64,000 nt of DNA from Durusdinium trenchii (taxonomy: Eukaryota; Sar; Dinophyceae; Suessiales; Symbiodiniaceae), in the NCBI GenBank assembly GCA_963970005.1, contig CAXAMN010018668.1:615356-679355 (forward strand), read 5' to 3'. The notes below the pieces were generated by a model. That model was not told the origin of the DNA, did not search any database, and saw only the letters and a list, made by a program, of their open reading frames with translations. Positions 21,601 to 31,405 of this stretch are shown in pieces (the stretch's first letter is position 1; each line of letters opens with the position of its first letter). The position numbers and the translations under genes were made by a program.

Positions 21601-21845
21601 TCTTTCATAGTCAGTGCTGCATAAGCTTCATCCTGGGACTGCGCCACACTAGCCCCCGTGCCCCTGGCAAAGCAGGCTTGTCCATCAGTGGTCAACCAAT
21701 CTGCATGGTCACGTGTGAAGACAAAGGGAACATGGACTCTGTTCTCTGTATTGTCCGTTAGGTCCAGTGAATTGCTGTCTTCCATCCACGGGTCATGTGA
21801 CATTAGAGTTTCTCTGCTCGACAATGCAGGTATAGCCCCCGCCAA
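18639..21845 (-). CDS. 1,068-aa ORF with glycosyltransferase-like motif and alpha/beta-hydrolase elbow
   Basis: This is a single open frame. Around residue 215-235 (near 21,170) HFALIDNDCVPITLFEV resembles the DxD-type acidic motif and flanking strand of nucleotide-sugar glycosyltransferases. Residues ~540-610 form a Ser/Asp-rich linker. Around residue 870 (near 19,230) FTVNGFSAGSYTGAVI is a nucleophile elbow (GxSxG) of the alpha/beta-hydrolase type. It is followed by an acidic candidate (HAAEDCLCDW) and a late His (KHGYWHWL), giving a plausible Ser-Asp-His order. It lies between the small ORFs and the helicase, 31 bp before the helicase frame and in a different phase. The two fold assignments are my inference from motifs; catalytic activity is untested. 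Confidence 0.6.
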   Translation of the reverse strand: MAGAIPALSSRETLMSHDPWMEDSNSLDLTDNTENRVHVPFVFTRDHADWLTTDGQACFARGTGASVAQSQDEAYAALTMKDTLSSPFGLDSARPTLGLADVRAQPSKKDEGYAALETEGELPDTTAIIQTLISHRDLIMNNHMIYLIVDNRTPAAVPYWPAFAAWWASRRCLVGPQEETTDILWICADATTGLHKVPYYWAGVFVLEAARFLYPAQHFALIDNDCVPITLFEVQDLLQLAHQQHRWVDLIGHVRSESSPSVGIGMLLFTEAHLEYNAGLVISIGNRNKHSPLEHDTSALTLAKSLQAGRLALVSRARPPVNPSDTIISGTLFTPFVGIAMQSALDICMVWSLYGLYMCKHFWPMPIPGPEESGPGSPIKWPRQSHPRALTPEGRERTPWVTSWARATFEQGMLSVLPMLTGPCTVASLPGEHLFQASALPRNRMRPAIFHAFGKAKIGAQAALRELEQQGWETLPMAVLGMPNLPPAWTVETWKPVGGCKFTGYSSGVTGNSALRFCLLIKWRAIRKQATKLFPEQRQEDSLSCLPAEDGDAEVESVSTPSSDTSAKRADRLTKAIEGDSTQGSQAPDPRSCTPCPQRLSPSLFVPWSQVAKLRGVVAVHKDIEASPYEQLRDALAQPKCLVPGEKEQFLQANHALLCHLRGSFMPLEGIAPQVFEAISQHQQDEIVWVTVLWMVAQLNEYWMGHNFPPLPSVFQINCGGLGGGALEGEVPPHFHCMCPPVGESQVYGPSLSPADVLNDQEWGVAYGWSTGVHEVATLFALTQNPCQKWEDLGYGKAALIYQRTQQVLKAARLLPAHRRLPHQAFLSGLWWKLLSLQPLRLLAYLPGLGCLRPVEQEDPIHFTVNGFSAGSYTGAVIALAIRCLWPASQTTARLGAIAMPKSVFAALVATAEPDKRNYYLVHAAEDCLCDWKPTENELDMLQRSLHITYVTESARWMGKRKHGYWHWLQCQLPAGQVSLTTLKLTHPEVVPRRDRIAAPMRLASWIRFETVMTSDDWEGAISLLVSNLHRPDQELLVLLQSCVAGQQIDSMEEAHALLLKNFSGWQR

Positions 21846-22087
21846 AGGTTGGCAGGTGCCCTGAGAGGCACAAGCACACGAAGGGCAACACGAATGATGT
21901 CAGCTAAGGCTGACCTCACTCCTGCATGCAGGGCACTACGACCTGCTGTGAGCCAAACGTTGCAGCAAGGTGCTTTCGTAAAGGATCAACTGTATTTAGC
22001 TTAGTGCCGGGGACACCTGTTCAAACTATACAGCAAAGGAAAGAAGACTTTAGATTGTTTCAGAGGCATGTCATCAGGGCCCTGTCA
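21846..22087. other. Short spacer in the multi-ORF element
   Basis: A ~240-bp gap between minus-strand frames. No ORF, promoter motif or repeat is recognised. Confidence 0.5.
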
Positions 22088-22882
22088 CTACTGATCGTGG
22101 TCATCAGCATGTGGGTGTAATAGAGAAAGTAACCATGCTACGTAAACCAGGCCACACAGCTGGGTATGTAGGTCAGTCAGGGGAGTAAGAAGAGCACCCT
22201 GCACATCGTGAGGCAGAGAGTCCACTGTTTGTTCAATTTCCTGTACCAATGCATGCAGACCTTGCACTCTTGCATGTAGGGCTGATTCGATCTGGTGGTG
22301 CGCACGGTCTGTGTGACGCTGTGGGGGTGGTTGCGCAGCTAGTTGCGTGTCTACTCGAAGGACATGCTGTTGTTGTCTGTCGGTAGTGGACCAAAAGCCT
22401 ACTCGCCGAGGAAGGGAGGCTGAAAAGGGGCGTGTTTGCAGGAAGATGTCAAAAGGGTCTACGTTCTCAGCAATGGGCCTAGCGCTCACCGCTTCTGCCA
22501 GCACAGTGAGGAGGTGGCTTTCGTGATGCTGTATGTGCAAAATCATCCTGCGAAGCCTAGTTCGCTTTGTTCCATAGATTGTGGCCCCCCTGGTGTTGAT
22601 TGCAATACAGCCCTGGTGATAGAGCGGGATGATAGCATCGTCCACGACTGCCCGAAGCTTGAGCAGGGCTGGCGGAAATTCAAACCCCTCCGTCCATTCT
22701 GGGAAAGGAGTGTTTACGTTTTCTTTGACTGCATCCACCGGGAAAAAATGAAGTAAGTAGCACTGCTCCCTCCTCCCCCGATAGACGAAGGTTACAATGA
22801 GGTCTAAGACCCCATATCGAATGTCCTGACGGTGGAGCTCAAAACGAACAAAAGTCAGTGACATCGACATACGTACCATCAT
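22088..22882 (-). CDS. Small ORF of the multi-ORF element (264 aa), unknown
   Basis: The open frame starts at MMVRMSMSLTFVRFELHRQD. The N-terminal ~120 residues look globular (LDLIVTFVYRGRREQCYLL). A Gln/Pro linker (QQQHVLRVDTQLAAQPPPQ) follows, then a helical, coiled-coil-prone C-terminus (ARVQGLHALVQEIEQTVDSL). This layout resembles the ORF at 23,996-24,880, but I see no clear residue similarity. Function unknown; it could be structural or a nucleic-acid binder. Confidence 0.45.
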   Translation of the reverse strand: MMVRMSMSLTFVRFELHRQDIRYGVLDLIVTFVYRGRREQCYLLHFFPVDAVKENVNTPFPEWTEGFEFPPALLKLRAVVDDAIIPLYHQGCIAINTRGATIYGTKRTRLRRMILHIQHHESHLLTVLAEAVSARPIAENVDPFDIFLQTRPFSASLPRRVGFWSTTDRQQQHVLRVDTQLAAQPPPQRHTDRAHHQIESALHARVQGLHALVQEIEQTVDSLPHDVQGALLTPLTDLHTQLCGLVYVAWLLSLLHPHADDHDQ

Positions 22883-23103
22883 CTGCCAGAAACAACGGTT
22901 CTGGATGCGCCTGCATGGCTAGTTCGACTTGCAGTTTGTCTTCACACCAATGTGTGTAGGCTAAGTCCGGCTGGTGTGATACAAGAGAAGAGCTGTCAAG
23001 CTATTTCTCTCACTCTGAGCCAAAAGTCTGCAGGGACAAATGGAGACAATTGTGGGGGCCCATGGAAGAATGGGGAAGAGGAGCATTCAGTCTCTTCTCT
23101 GGT

Positions 23104-23724
23104 TCACTGGACAGGGCACTTCTTTGGGTGTGCAAATGCACGCGGCGGTGGTAGATGCTCTGGCGTGCCGTCTTCCGCAACACGATAGTGAACGTTCCCA
23201 TGTGTGATGCACTGCTGTGCCGGGAGCCTACTGCTTGTGGCCTGTCGGGGAGGCCAGTCATTGGCCGGTGCCAGGGTTGGCGGCCTCGCCGTCCCCCCAG
23301 GGTGAGTAGGTGGGGGATCTGCAGCAGCAATAACGCCCCCCCGCTCCTCAGTGTCAGGGAGTTGTGCGGCTTGCGAGAGTACCGCCAGCAGCTTTTCGTG
23401 GGTGGGATCAGCAGGTGTAACCTGCGTGGGAGGATGAGCAGGCTTCTTGGGTTGCATACGACCAGCTGTTTTCCGCTTAGGCGAAGCCTCCTCCTTTAGA
23501 GGGGGGCTTCTGCGCTCCGTTGCCTGCAGACCAGCTTTGACTGGGGCTATAGAAGCCGGATCAGGCTCGTGCCCTCCCTGTGGAAATAGGGGGTGCTGTT
23601 CTGCAAGTGTAAGGAGGAGAGCATCAAAAAAACTCCGCCAGTGGTAGCCGTATGCGCAAGACCACCTCAACTTGAGGGCGCCCATCTGGGCCCTGAGTGA
23701 GGGAGCACTGATGAGGGCCAACAA
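23104..23724 (-). CDS. Pro/Lys-rich small ORF of the element, unknown
   Basis: The frame is ~206 residues from a non-ATG upstream edge, so the true start is uncertain. It has a short ordered N-terminus (RWSCAYGYHWRSFFDALLL). A long disordered, basic and Pro-rich region follows (SPKRKTAGRMQPKKPAHPP). It may belong with the frame at 22,088-22,882 as one broken gene. No domain is recognised. Confidence 0.4.
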   Translation of the reverse strand: MLALISAPSLRAQMGALKLRWSCAYGYHWRSFFDALLLTLAEQHPLFPQGGHEPDPASIAPVKAGLQATERRSPPLKEEASPKRKTAGRMQPKKPAHPPTQVTPADPTHEKLLAVLSQAAQLPDTEERGGVIAAADPPPTHPGGTARPPTLAPANDWPPRQATSSRLPAQQCITHGNVHYRVAEDGTPEHLPPPRAFAHPKKCPVQ

Positions 23725-23995
23725 TGAAGGGGAGGGCCATGGGCAACAACTGCTACCGTTTGTCTTGGCCAGATTGGGCAGAGGCGTGCGGTCACTACTC
23801 TACTTCGAGCCTGAACAGCAGCAGGCTCTCTTAGTCTCATGCAATGAGCTTGAGAAACACAACTACCGGATAAAGAACTTTGGTCCGTAGCTTGCTACGT
23901 AGGTAGAGGGACCCGTGATGCGAGTTAGTATGCTCGCTAATTGGTCAGCCACAAACTTGGTTGCCAAGGTCGGTCTGGTCAACTCTGGAAGCCCT

Positions 23996-24880
23996 TCATA
24001 TGGTAGCGCTCTGCGTCTCTCTCAGGGCGGTAAGTATCGTGTCCATTTCACTAGCTAGTGCCCAGCACGCATTGGCCCCTGGTTGAACATTGCAATGCTG
24101 TCGATGTGCATGTATATTTTGGAGGGTGCGTTGGATGTCGCACGCTAGTACTCGCACTGTACTGGCACGAGTAATGAGTTCTCTACTAAGTCGTGCGTAT
24201 GGCACATCTTGACCAGCAATCACATCCTGTTCCGTAAGAGCCTGCAATGCGTAAACACCTAGCTGGGCAGGGGGGCGCACTGCGTCGGCTTGTGGCAAGT
24301 TTGCACCTCCATGTGTTCTAGTTGTCTGCTCATGGATGGGGGTGGGGCGACTTTGTGGCAACAGCCAGGGCGGGATTGGTGGTGTTGGACGAGGTGGGGC
24401 GACAGGTACAGCTGGCAAGGCATAGAGCTGTGAGAAGGGGAAAGAGGCTACAACTTCCCCCGGTTCTGGAGGTCTGGCCTGTCCTCGCGCTACCGCCCAT
24501 CCATTGGGAGATAGACATTCTGATTGTTGGAGAATGCGATAAACAATTGCCCTTTGTAGGGCACTCCTACCATGCAGGAGAACACCATCATTTGTGATGT
24601 GTGGTGAATCTTCAAAGGGAAAAAGGACCTGCCCACTAGGAAGCACAAGGGTGGATCGGCGCATCTCAGGTGGCACAGCAACTAATTGCATTTCCGATAT
24701 TCGAGGGCATGTGCCATCCTCGATTGGAGTCCTTGGGAAACCAGCAGCAGCCAGTCGTAGCGGGAGCTGCCTTTGGGCGAGCTTTACGTTGATCTGGACA
24801 AAGTGTACCTCCACGTCAGGGTGTTTATAGATCTGGCGAGCAAAGGGAGTGAGGTCCAATCCCCCAGGCCCAACGTCCAT
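23996..24880 (-). CDS. Small ORF of the multi-ORF element (294 aa), unknown
   Basis: The open frame starts at MDVGPGGLDLTPFARQIYK. It has an N-terminal globular part (DVEVHFVQINVKLAQRQLPL), a Pro-rich middle (VPVAPPRPTPPIPPWLLPQ) and a helical C-terminus (ITRASTVRVLACDIQRTLQN). It is the first complete frame after the RT ORF in transcript direction. Function unknown. Confidence 0.45.
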   Translation of the reverse strand: MDVGPGGLDLTPFARQIYKHPDVEVHFVQINVKLAQRQLPLRLAAAGFPRTPIEDGTCPRISEMQLVAVPPEMRRSTLVLPSGQVLFPFEDSPHITNDGVLLHGRSALQRAIVYRILQQSECLSPNGWAVARGQARPPEPGEVVASFPFSQLYALPAVPVAPPRPTPPIPPWLLPQSRPTPIHEQTTRTHGGANLPQADAVRPPAQLGVYALQALTEQDVIAGQDVPYARLSRELITRASTVRVLACDIQRTLQNIHAHRQHCNVQPGANACWALASEMDTILTALRETQSATI

Positions 24881-25255
24881 TCGGAAGACACGTCCTACTG
24901 ACTATGTGCTCCGTTCCTTGAGGATCAGGACTAAGGTCCTAACCCTCTCACTCGGGCTGAAGTATTCTGCTGTGTAGGACAGGGATTGTAGGAGCTATCC
25001 CCCTACCCATTCGTTTGTGGAAGCTGTCTTATGTGTCGCAGCGGTTTGAGCCCAGATAGCGGAATCATAGCAGAAATTTTGTACCAGTCACAGCACAACT
25101 AACAAACAACAAAAAAACAATGAGCAATACAATCAACAAAAGTGCCAGCCGGCAAGGAGAGAATCTAGTGGCTGCTTTTACTCCCATGCCGATCTTAATT
25201 ATCAAAGGTAGCGACGAGAGAGTAGCTCAAACAGGGGGTTGCTTGCTTTGTTGAC
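24881..25255. other. Spacer between RT ORF and downstream ORFs
   Basis: The ~375-bp gap has no coding frame. It holds an A-rich stretch at 25,090-25,140 (T-rich on the coding strand) that could mark the 3' end of the RT unit. No clear poly(A) tail or target-site duplication can be made out. Confidence 0.4.
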
Positions 25256-28200
25256 TTACAGCACGAAATATCGTGTGCGTCGTCGCTTAGCATGTTGCGC
25301 TTTAATTCTTTTCGCGAGTCGTTGTTCGAGTGCTTCTTGTTGTTCTGGGTGCGCACCAGTAAAGGTGCGTTTCCTGTGTATGCGCACGACATCAGGGAGA
25401 GGTCCTTGCGAGGAGGCATGGGAGTGTGAACCGATAACAGGGGCCGCAGAAGCACATTCAGATAGCAGCTGAGCAAACTTGGGTTGCAGAGAATCACACC
25501 TCATCAGTGGCGGCTCGGCAGGGTCAAAGCCAAAGGTCTGGCAGAGATGGGTATTGAGGGCCGCGAGCGAGTCATTCTCCGGTCGAGGGGCAACCCAGAA
25601 GCCATCATGCAACCAGATGGCCGAGACGAAGCCTACCCGCGGCTGCAAGAAGGAATAGGCAGCCCATGTGACCTGCTGCTCCAGGACCTCGAAATAGTGA
25701 AAAGGTGCACCTCGACCTGCCCTTTCTGGCCCAGAAGGGCACCATGAGGGAGGATGATGCATGGCATAACGGCTAGCAGCGAACACTTCCCGAGCAAAGC
25801 TCACAAGGTGATATGACGGTTCCGTTTGGATGCGTTTTTTAAGGTATTCGATAGCTTCCTGTGGAGTGGCGCTGTTAATGATGACAAGTGGCCATGTCTT
25901 GACCAGGAAGCTAATGTCATTTTCGGCAATCTGTGCACTAAGAGCTCTTGTGAGGTAGCTTCTCATTTGCGCAATTGGCAGTAGTGTTAAGTGAACTTCA
26001 GCTGCCCTGCATTGCCGCCTCATGAGCTCATAGTGTGCTCCACTAATGTCTATCTCCCAATGTGAGTTGCCAAACAGGAGCAGCCGAACCTGACGCGGCA
26101 GGCGCTGCGCGGCATTGCCAACTGAATAGAACCGACCTCCCATGGAGTTGACCGTGGGCTTGTACCCTACATTGAGGCAATGAGAGGACGATACTGCCAA
26201 GGCAATGTAGTCCATTGCAACCCATTTGTAGTGTGGGTGCCTTCGGAGTAGTGTGTGCATTTCTTGGGGAGTAGGAGAAGGGCACTCCGTGAGAACGAAG
26301 GCAGGGGCTTGCATTGCATCTCCCTGTTGAATAATGAAGCCCAGGGCTTGCGCCAAGTGAAACGGCGGGAGCGCCACATGATGCAAGGGAACAAGTGGGT
26401 TGTTATCCGCCTTTCTAGCTGCAGCACTAGCCTGACCTGCAAAGTAGTCTGCTATCCGATTGCACTCCCTTGGCAGATAGACCAAGCGAAACAGACAAGG
26501 CGCTCGGGCAAGCAAGTGTTGGCATTGCTCTAAAATGGCGACAACCGCAGGTTTTTTGATTCTACCTTTGTATTGTAGGTAGTTGATTACTGGCAAGATG
26601 TCACCTTGCACCACAACACTGTCAATGGGGATGCCTTTTGACATACAGGAGACATAGTACTCAAATGCAAGGTTAATGGCAGCCCTACAGGCATGTGCTT
26701 CTGCTACTACATTATCAGAGCAAGAAAGTAAGGGGATGGAAAGCCACTGGACAAGGGAGGTGGAAGACGGCGTTACATGCAGTAAGCTGACTCCTGCTCC
26801 TCCAGTTTGCGTGTGTTTGTGCGCAGAGCCGTCAAATTGTACCAGGCAACCTTGCCATTCTTGAGGTTCACCTAGCAGGAGGATAGTATTTGCAGACAAA
26901 TCGTCCATGGCTTGCAAACGTAAGTGTGTGGCTCCGCAGTGGCATAAAAAGGGGACGAGACATGCGGTTGCTGTGGGAAAGGGAAGCTTTCGGTGTTGTG
27001 AAAGGAGCAAACGAAGGCGGTGATCCTGCTTAGCAAAAGTAGCAATCGTGTCTCCTTTAGCAAAGGGCTGAGTCGTTGCAAGTCCCTTTGGCGGGAGCAA
27101 GGCCGCTTCAAGTACAACCGCGGGGAAGCGCTGCGTTCGAATCTTAGTGGAGTCAGTACACGCAGTACTGCTCGGTTGTGGTGGAGCACGGAAGTGGTTG
27201 AGCAGCGTGCTAGGTAGCGAAGAATAGATACGCTGCCAGAGGTCAAGCGCGTGATGTGAAATCCTGCAGTGACGTACACACGCAATGTTCGGTCGAAGTC
27301 CTCCATACTCGGTAACCAGCCGCCTAAGATGGAAAAGCATGTAGCAAAGTGCTACTCCTATGCTGCGGGACGGCGCTTTCCGCCAATTGATCTCTGGTGC
27401 AGGAGCAACCCACAGAGCGAGCCAGGTGAGGTGTACAACCGGACAGAAGGATAACCAATGATCGATAGAGTTGAAACCACCCTGACAAAGTACACAAGGA
27501 ACATAAGAGTTAATCGCGCGACAGCCTACTGAGGATAGTAGTCGAGAAAATGCTGGGGGCAGTTGCTTGGGCTCAGGCACAAAAATTTGATGAAAATGAA
27601 GAAAGCTCTTGCTTTCTTCAGGGAGGGTAGTCAAGGTAATATCTATTGGAGTGGCAGGCAGAAGGCAGGTCGGACAAAGTGCTCCATACCCTGGTCCGCA
27701 TGGAAAGCATCGTGTATGGTTGTGACACCAAACACAAAGTTGACTACGGCTGAGCTTGCCCCTGAGGGGCAGCCAAAAGTCAGCATCTTCTCCTAGAGCC
27801 CATCGTAAAACAGCATAGCGCGGCACTGCCCCTACCTGAGTGGTAGGTAGATCCGCTAGCCAGTCCAAAAAAAGGATGGAGGGTCCCATGGCCCAACCAT
27901 TCTTGCATATTCGTGCAGCCAGGTGCCTATGAGAGGCTGCAAGCAATCTGCTAATGGCGAGTTGTTTGAAGAGCTGTTTGAATCCACTCGCCCTCTGCGC
28001 CGGGGTATTGTTTTGTCTTAAGAGGGCTAGGAGGCGCTGTATGTCTTCAGCAGGAAGCTGCTGTTGCCAATACTTCCAACATTGTTGGATTTGTATGGCA
28101 TAGGAACCTTCTTGTTCTTCTGCAAGGGACCTATGTCCTTGCCGTAAGTAGCATCCAAAGAGGGAGACTGCCTGCATGATGGTTGGGTCAAGCAGTGGGC

Positions 28201-29340
28201 CTATGCGTAACCACCTGCAGAGCCCAACCAATAGGTGTTGCGGGAACCAATGTCGCTGTAGCAGAAAGTCTGCCATTGCGTGGTACAGCGGCTTGAGAAG
28301 CTTGGGCGAAAAAAAACGCTGCGTTTGCGAGTAGTAGAAGAGGCTCAGCGAAAAGGTGTTAAAGTAGATAATCTTCATATGAATGCTAAGGTTGGCCCGA
28401 TTAGCAGCAGCAAGCCTCGTTCGGAATTTCACCAGCTGCTTTGACAGCAGAGTGGTGAGAGATAATTGCAGCGGTATTTTGACCATGGCCTCATTGGTAA
28501 GTTGACATGTCCACCCTGTATGGATTGTTAGACCAAGGTTGACAGTCGACGGCACTATACACTGACCGCCTAGTCCTGCTTGGTCCAGACTGAACAGTTG
28601 CTCAGCAGTGTAACTGACATTTGTGAGCAGTTGTGTTTTGGATCGGCACTGGCATGGACTAGCAGCCAATCGGCAAAGCATGGGGTGCCCTTCAGTTACA
28701 AGTCTGGGTATGGCCTCTGAGGCCATATGTATGCAGTGGTCACCGTGTCTAAGGACAAAGCGACGTGCATATCCAGGGACACGTTGCAGCGCAGCACTGC
28801 AAGTGGCTTGTCCTGATTCGTGAATGGGAGTTACATGACCCCAGACATCTTCAACTCTGTGCAGCGTGTTTTCATCAAGAGCTCTGCTGGAAAATCCGAC
28901 TTGCCAACAGTGATGTGTGTCCATGACAATACCAGCAGACTTCCATTTTCTTATGTTTTGAAAAACCTCTCGAACCCAGTTCGGGTCTGTTTGCCGACCA
29001 ACTATCGTAGTGTCATCAACATACCCTGCAACCACTAAAACTTGCGGAATTTGATCGAGTACGACAAAAATAGGGTCCATGGCAAGGCAGAAGAAGTACA
29101 CTGATGTGGATCGCCCCATATCAACTCCAGAATGCACATTTCTCGCAGGTAAAAGCCGCCCTTGTACTTTGTGTCTGATTCTTCTACCAAACAATAGATA
29201 ACGCGCAAATTGGAGGACCCAAGGGGAGCACTGACGAATGCGTAATATGTGAAGGATCCAATGTGCATTAATGCGCTCAAATGCTTTGGATAGATCAGCA
29301 AAGAGGGCAGAAGCCGGGGACGAGCCCTCCAGAGCTTTGA
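25256..29340 (-). CDS. Reverse transcriptase / RNase H ORF of a non-LTR-type element, 5'-truncated
   Basis: The open frame is ~1,360 codons in the minus direction. It enters at the repeat junction near 29,340, just before RT motif A (LFADLSKAFERI, ~29,280). Motif C is YVDD at 29,012-29,023. A C-terminal zinc-type CCHC motif (CVLCQGGFNSIDHWLSFC) lies near 27,470. An RNase H domain follows at ~26,390-26,870 (LVQFDGSAHKHTQ, then VVAEAHACRAAI, VVQGDILPVINY and CNRIADYFAG). A further ~350 residues to 25,256 are not usual for a LINE pol (WEIDISGAHYELMRR, SAIWLHDGFWVAP). Fingers and earlier palm motifs are missing, so the copy cannot be complete. The downstream half has no internal stop, which implies recent activity or a short time since truncation. 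Confidence 0.85.
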
Positions 29341-29700
29341 AAAGACACTGTTGTTGAGGTTTTGAGCTCGCAACCTTGATGTTTGTTGCAAGCTACGCCA
29401 GGCTTCCGTCTATTGCAGTGCGCGGTACCGCTCTGTTACAACATGCGCGGTGCCGCCTCGGTACCGCTTCGGCCCTCTGCAGTTTCCACTCCAGTCCTGC
29501 GCGGCCCTGCGTCAGAGACCAGCTAACTGTCAGGTGAACGTGAAAAGGTTGGCCTTGCGTGAGTCTGTTGGATGTTGTTTGGTTCTTGGTTGTAGGTTTG
29601 GGTGGAGGACCTCGGTTGGAGAACAAGTTTTGTTTTCCCGGGGAACATGCGCGTGTGTGGCCGTTGGGCCGGGTATCGCAGTTACTCGTTAAGAGTCTGG
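29338..29700 (+). repeat. Dispersed repeat that truncates the RT ORF
   Basis: From GAAAAGACACTGTTGTTGAG the sequence matches 32,190-32,280. Its later part (GTGAACGTGAAAAGGTTGGC through GCGTGTGTGGCCGTTGGGCC) matches 32,868-33,003. It includes a degenerate GCGCGGTACCGC unit related to the 42-bp array at 32.3 kb. The RT frame stops aligning with RT families exactly at its left end. Confidence 0.75.
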
Positions 29701-30019
29701 ACACGCGCCTTAGCGTGAGTCCAAGGTAGGCCAACAATCACGCCAGGACAAATCCCATGGGGGAGCGGAGAAACATCGCAATTGTACCCTTCCATAGGAG
29801 GTTCCACTCATGAGTATCATGGCGAGACGCCATGCACCTAGAGCTAGGGGCAAGCAAAAGAAAATAAACTGCACATTGCCAAAGACCAGTGTCCCTGAAC
29901 AAACTGGATAACCCGTCTGTCCAGGCAATGCTGAGAGCTGCCAGTTGTCACAGGGAAGACAACTGCTCAGACCTGACAGAGCCGGCAATCCTGTGGCTGG
30001 AATGGGGGACAAGCTAACC

Positions 30020-30978
30020 GACAGCGGAGTACGGCAAGCAAGATGCGCAAGCACTAAACAACCTCTTCTCGCCATTCGCAATTGTGAGCCAATAGGAGTG
30101 AGAGCCTCAGCTCTTCGTGCCTAACAGGCGGGTGGTAGAGAGTGGCAATGGAGGATGCCCAGGGGGAACCTCAGTTCCCTTTGTTGATGTCCGACATTTC
30201 CAATTTTGCACAAAGAGGTACAAACCATGCCAGGATTGTCCAAAGTTTCACCTGTTTCACCTGTTTCACACGGGCCTTGCATGCAGCCGATCACCTTTTG
30301 CAATGGTGCAGCGCTTCATAGACCAAGAAGACACCCCACTCTGTTTGCTATTTGGCACCTTTGAGTGCCAAAGGGTGCTGAGCTGACCTCCCTTCGGGGG
30401 GGACCTTTTCGCACCATTACCTGCAGGCTTTCGTCGATTATGGCCGTCACTTACTGATCGCCGATTGGTTGCGTGCCACTGGACTTGTAAGTGCAACCGG
30501 TTGAACGGGTTGTGCCACAAGAAAGGTCTTTTCGACGGCATGCCGCATGGCCACGCCACCCCACTTGCTAGGGATGCAGTCGACGTTGAAGCATTGCGAT
30601 ACTCCGCACTGGGGTGTTGACCTGCATCGTGACCATGATTTTGCCGCACTGGGGTGTGGCCGCTGGTCACTCATAGTTGTGAAGTGAGGTCCCTTTGAAG
30701 CCTTTTTGCGACTTTGCTTGAGCACAGACCTGCGCCGATATGCTTTTCGTTCGTGAATTCAGGCCCCTATCTAGACATTCTTTTTCGTCTCACCTGTTTC
30801 ACCTGGCACAGAGGAAAGACTACATGATGGTGGAGACTCGGCCTCTGGGCCTTTTGTTGTGGTTTTTGGGTTGTGTTTGTGGTCTCTGTTCTTTTTTCCA
30901 CCATCAGACTGTTTTCCCTCCCTTCAACGATGACCTGGGCACCATGCCCACAAGGCGTCCCTACTCGTGGAAAAAAAG
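30020..30978 (-). repeat. ~1 kb dispersed repeat, copy 3 of 3, inverted
   Basis: This is the reverse complement of the copies at 3,461 and 7,709. It runs from about 30,020 (CTCTTCTCGCCATTCGC) through the GATGTCCGACATTTCC region to the terminal CTCGTGGAAAAAAA at 30,965-30,978. It is more diverged and contains unmatched stretches at 30,420-30,640. Confidence 0.75.
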
Positions 30979-30984
30979 GCCGGA

Positions 30985-31405
30985 GATTGGGTTTTGACAC
31001 GTTAACTTTCCAATCGGTGATTGTCCACTTTCTTTGTGGCACTTGCCCAAAAGAATTGCCCACGGGCCCTCGCTTCCACCACAAGCAGGTCGGACTGGAG
31101 ACCACTAGCATCCAAAAGCAAGTCGGAATTGTGGTCCTGCAAACTTGTTTTGTTCTGCAAAAAAATTCTATTCTCCCACAGCGTGATTGCAGGACCCGTG
31201 CTCTCTCCCTGCAGTTTCCAAGCTGGTCCTGCGCGGCCCTGCGTCAGGGACACCCGGCTTCCAGAGACCAGCTGACTGATCAGGAACAATGTGAAGCGGC
31301 CAAGCGGATCACGACGCGTGCGAAAATCTTGTCCATTGACGGCCCCAAAACCAAGCGCCAAAAATGCAGTGGATTCCAGGGTCGCCAAAGTGGGCCTCCC
31401 CAGTT
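30985..31405 (+). repeat. ~415-bp duplicated block, copy 1
   Basis: From about TTTTGACACGTTAACTTTCC to GGGCCTCCCCAGT this block is nearly identical to 33,036-33,450. The two copies lie in direct orientation 2.05 kb apart. No ORF appears functional. Confidence 0.85.

Noticed and set aside
13235-25000. Reading the helicase block as an integrated alga-infecting RNA virus
   Set aside because: No RNA-dependent RNA polymerase or capsid motif was seen, and the flanking RT/RNase H favours a retroelement; it stays possible only as a captured helicase.
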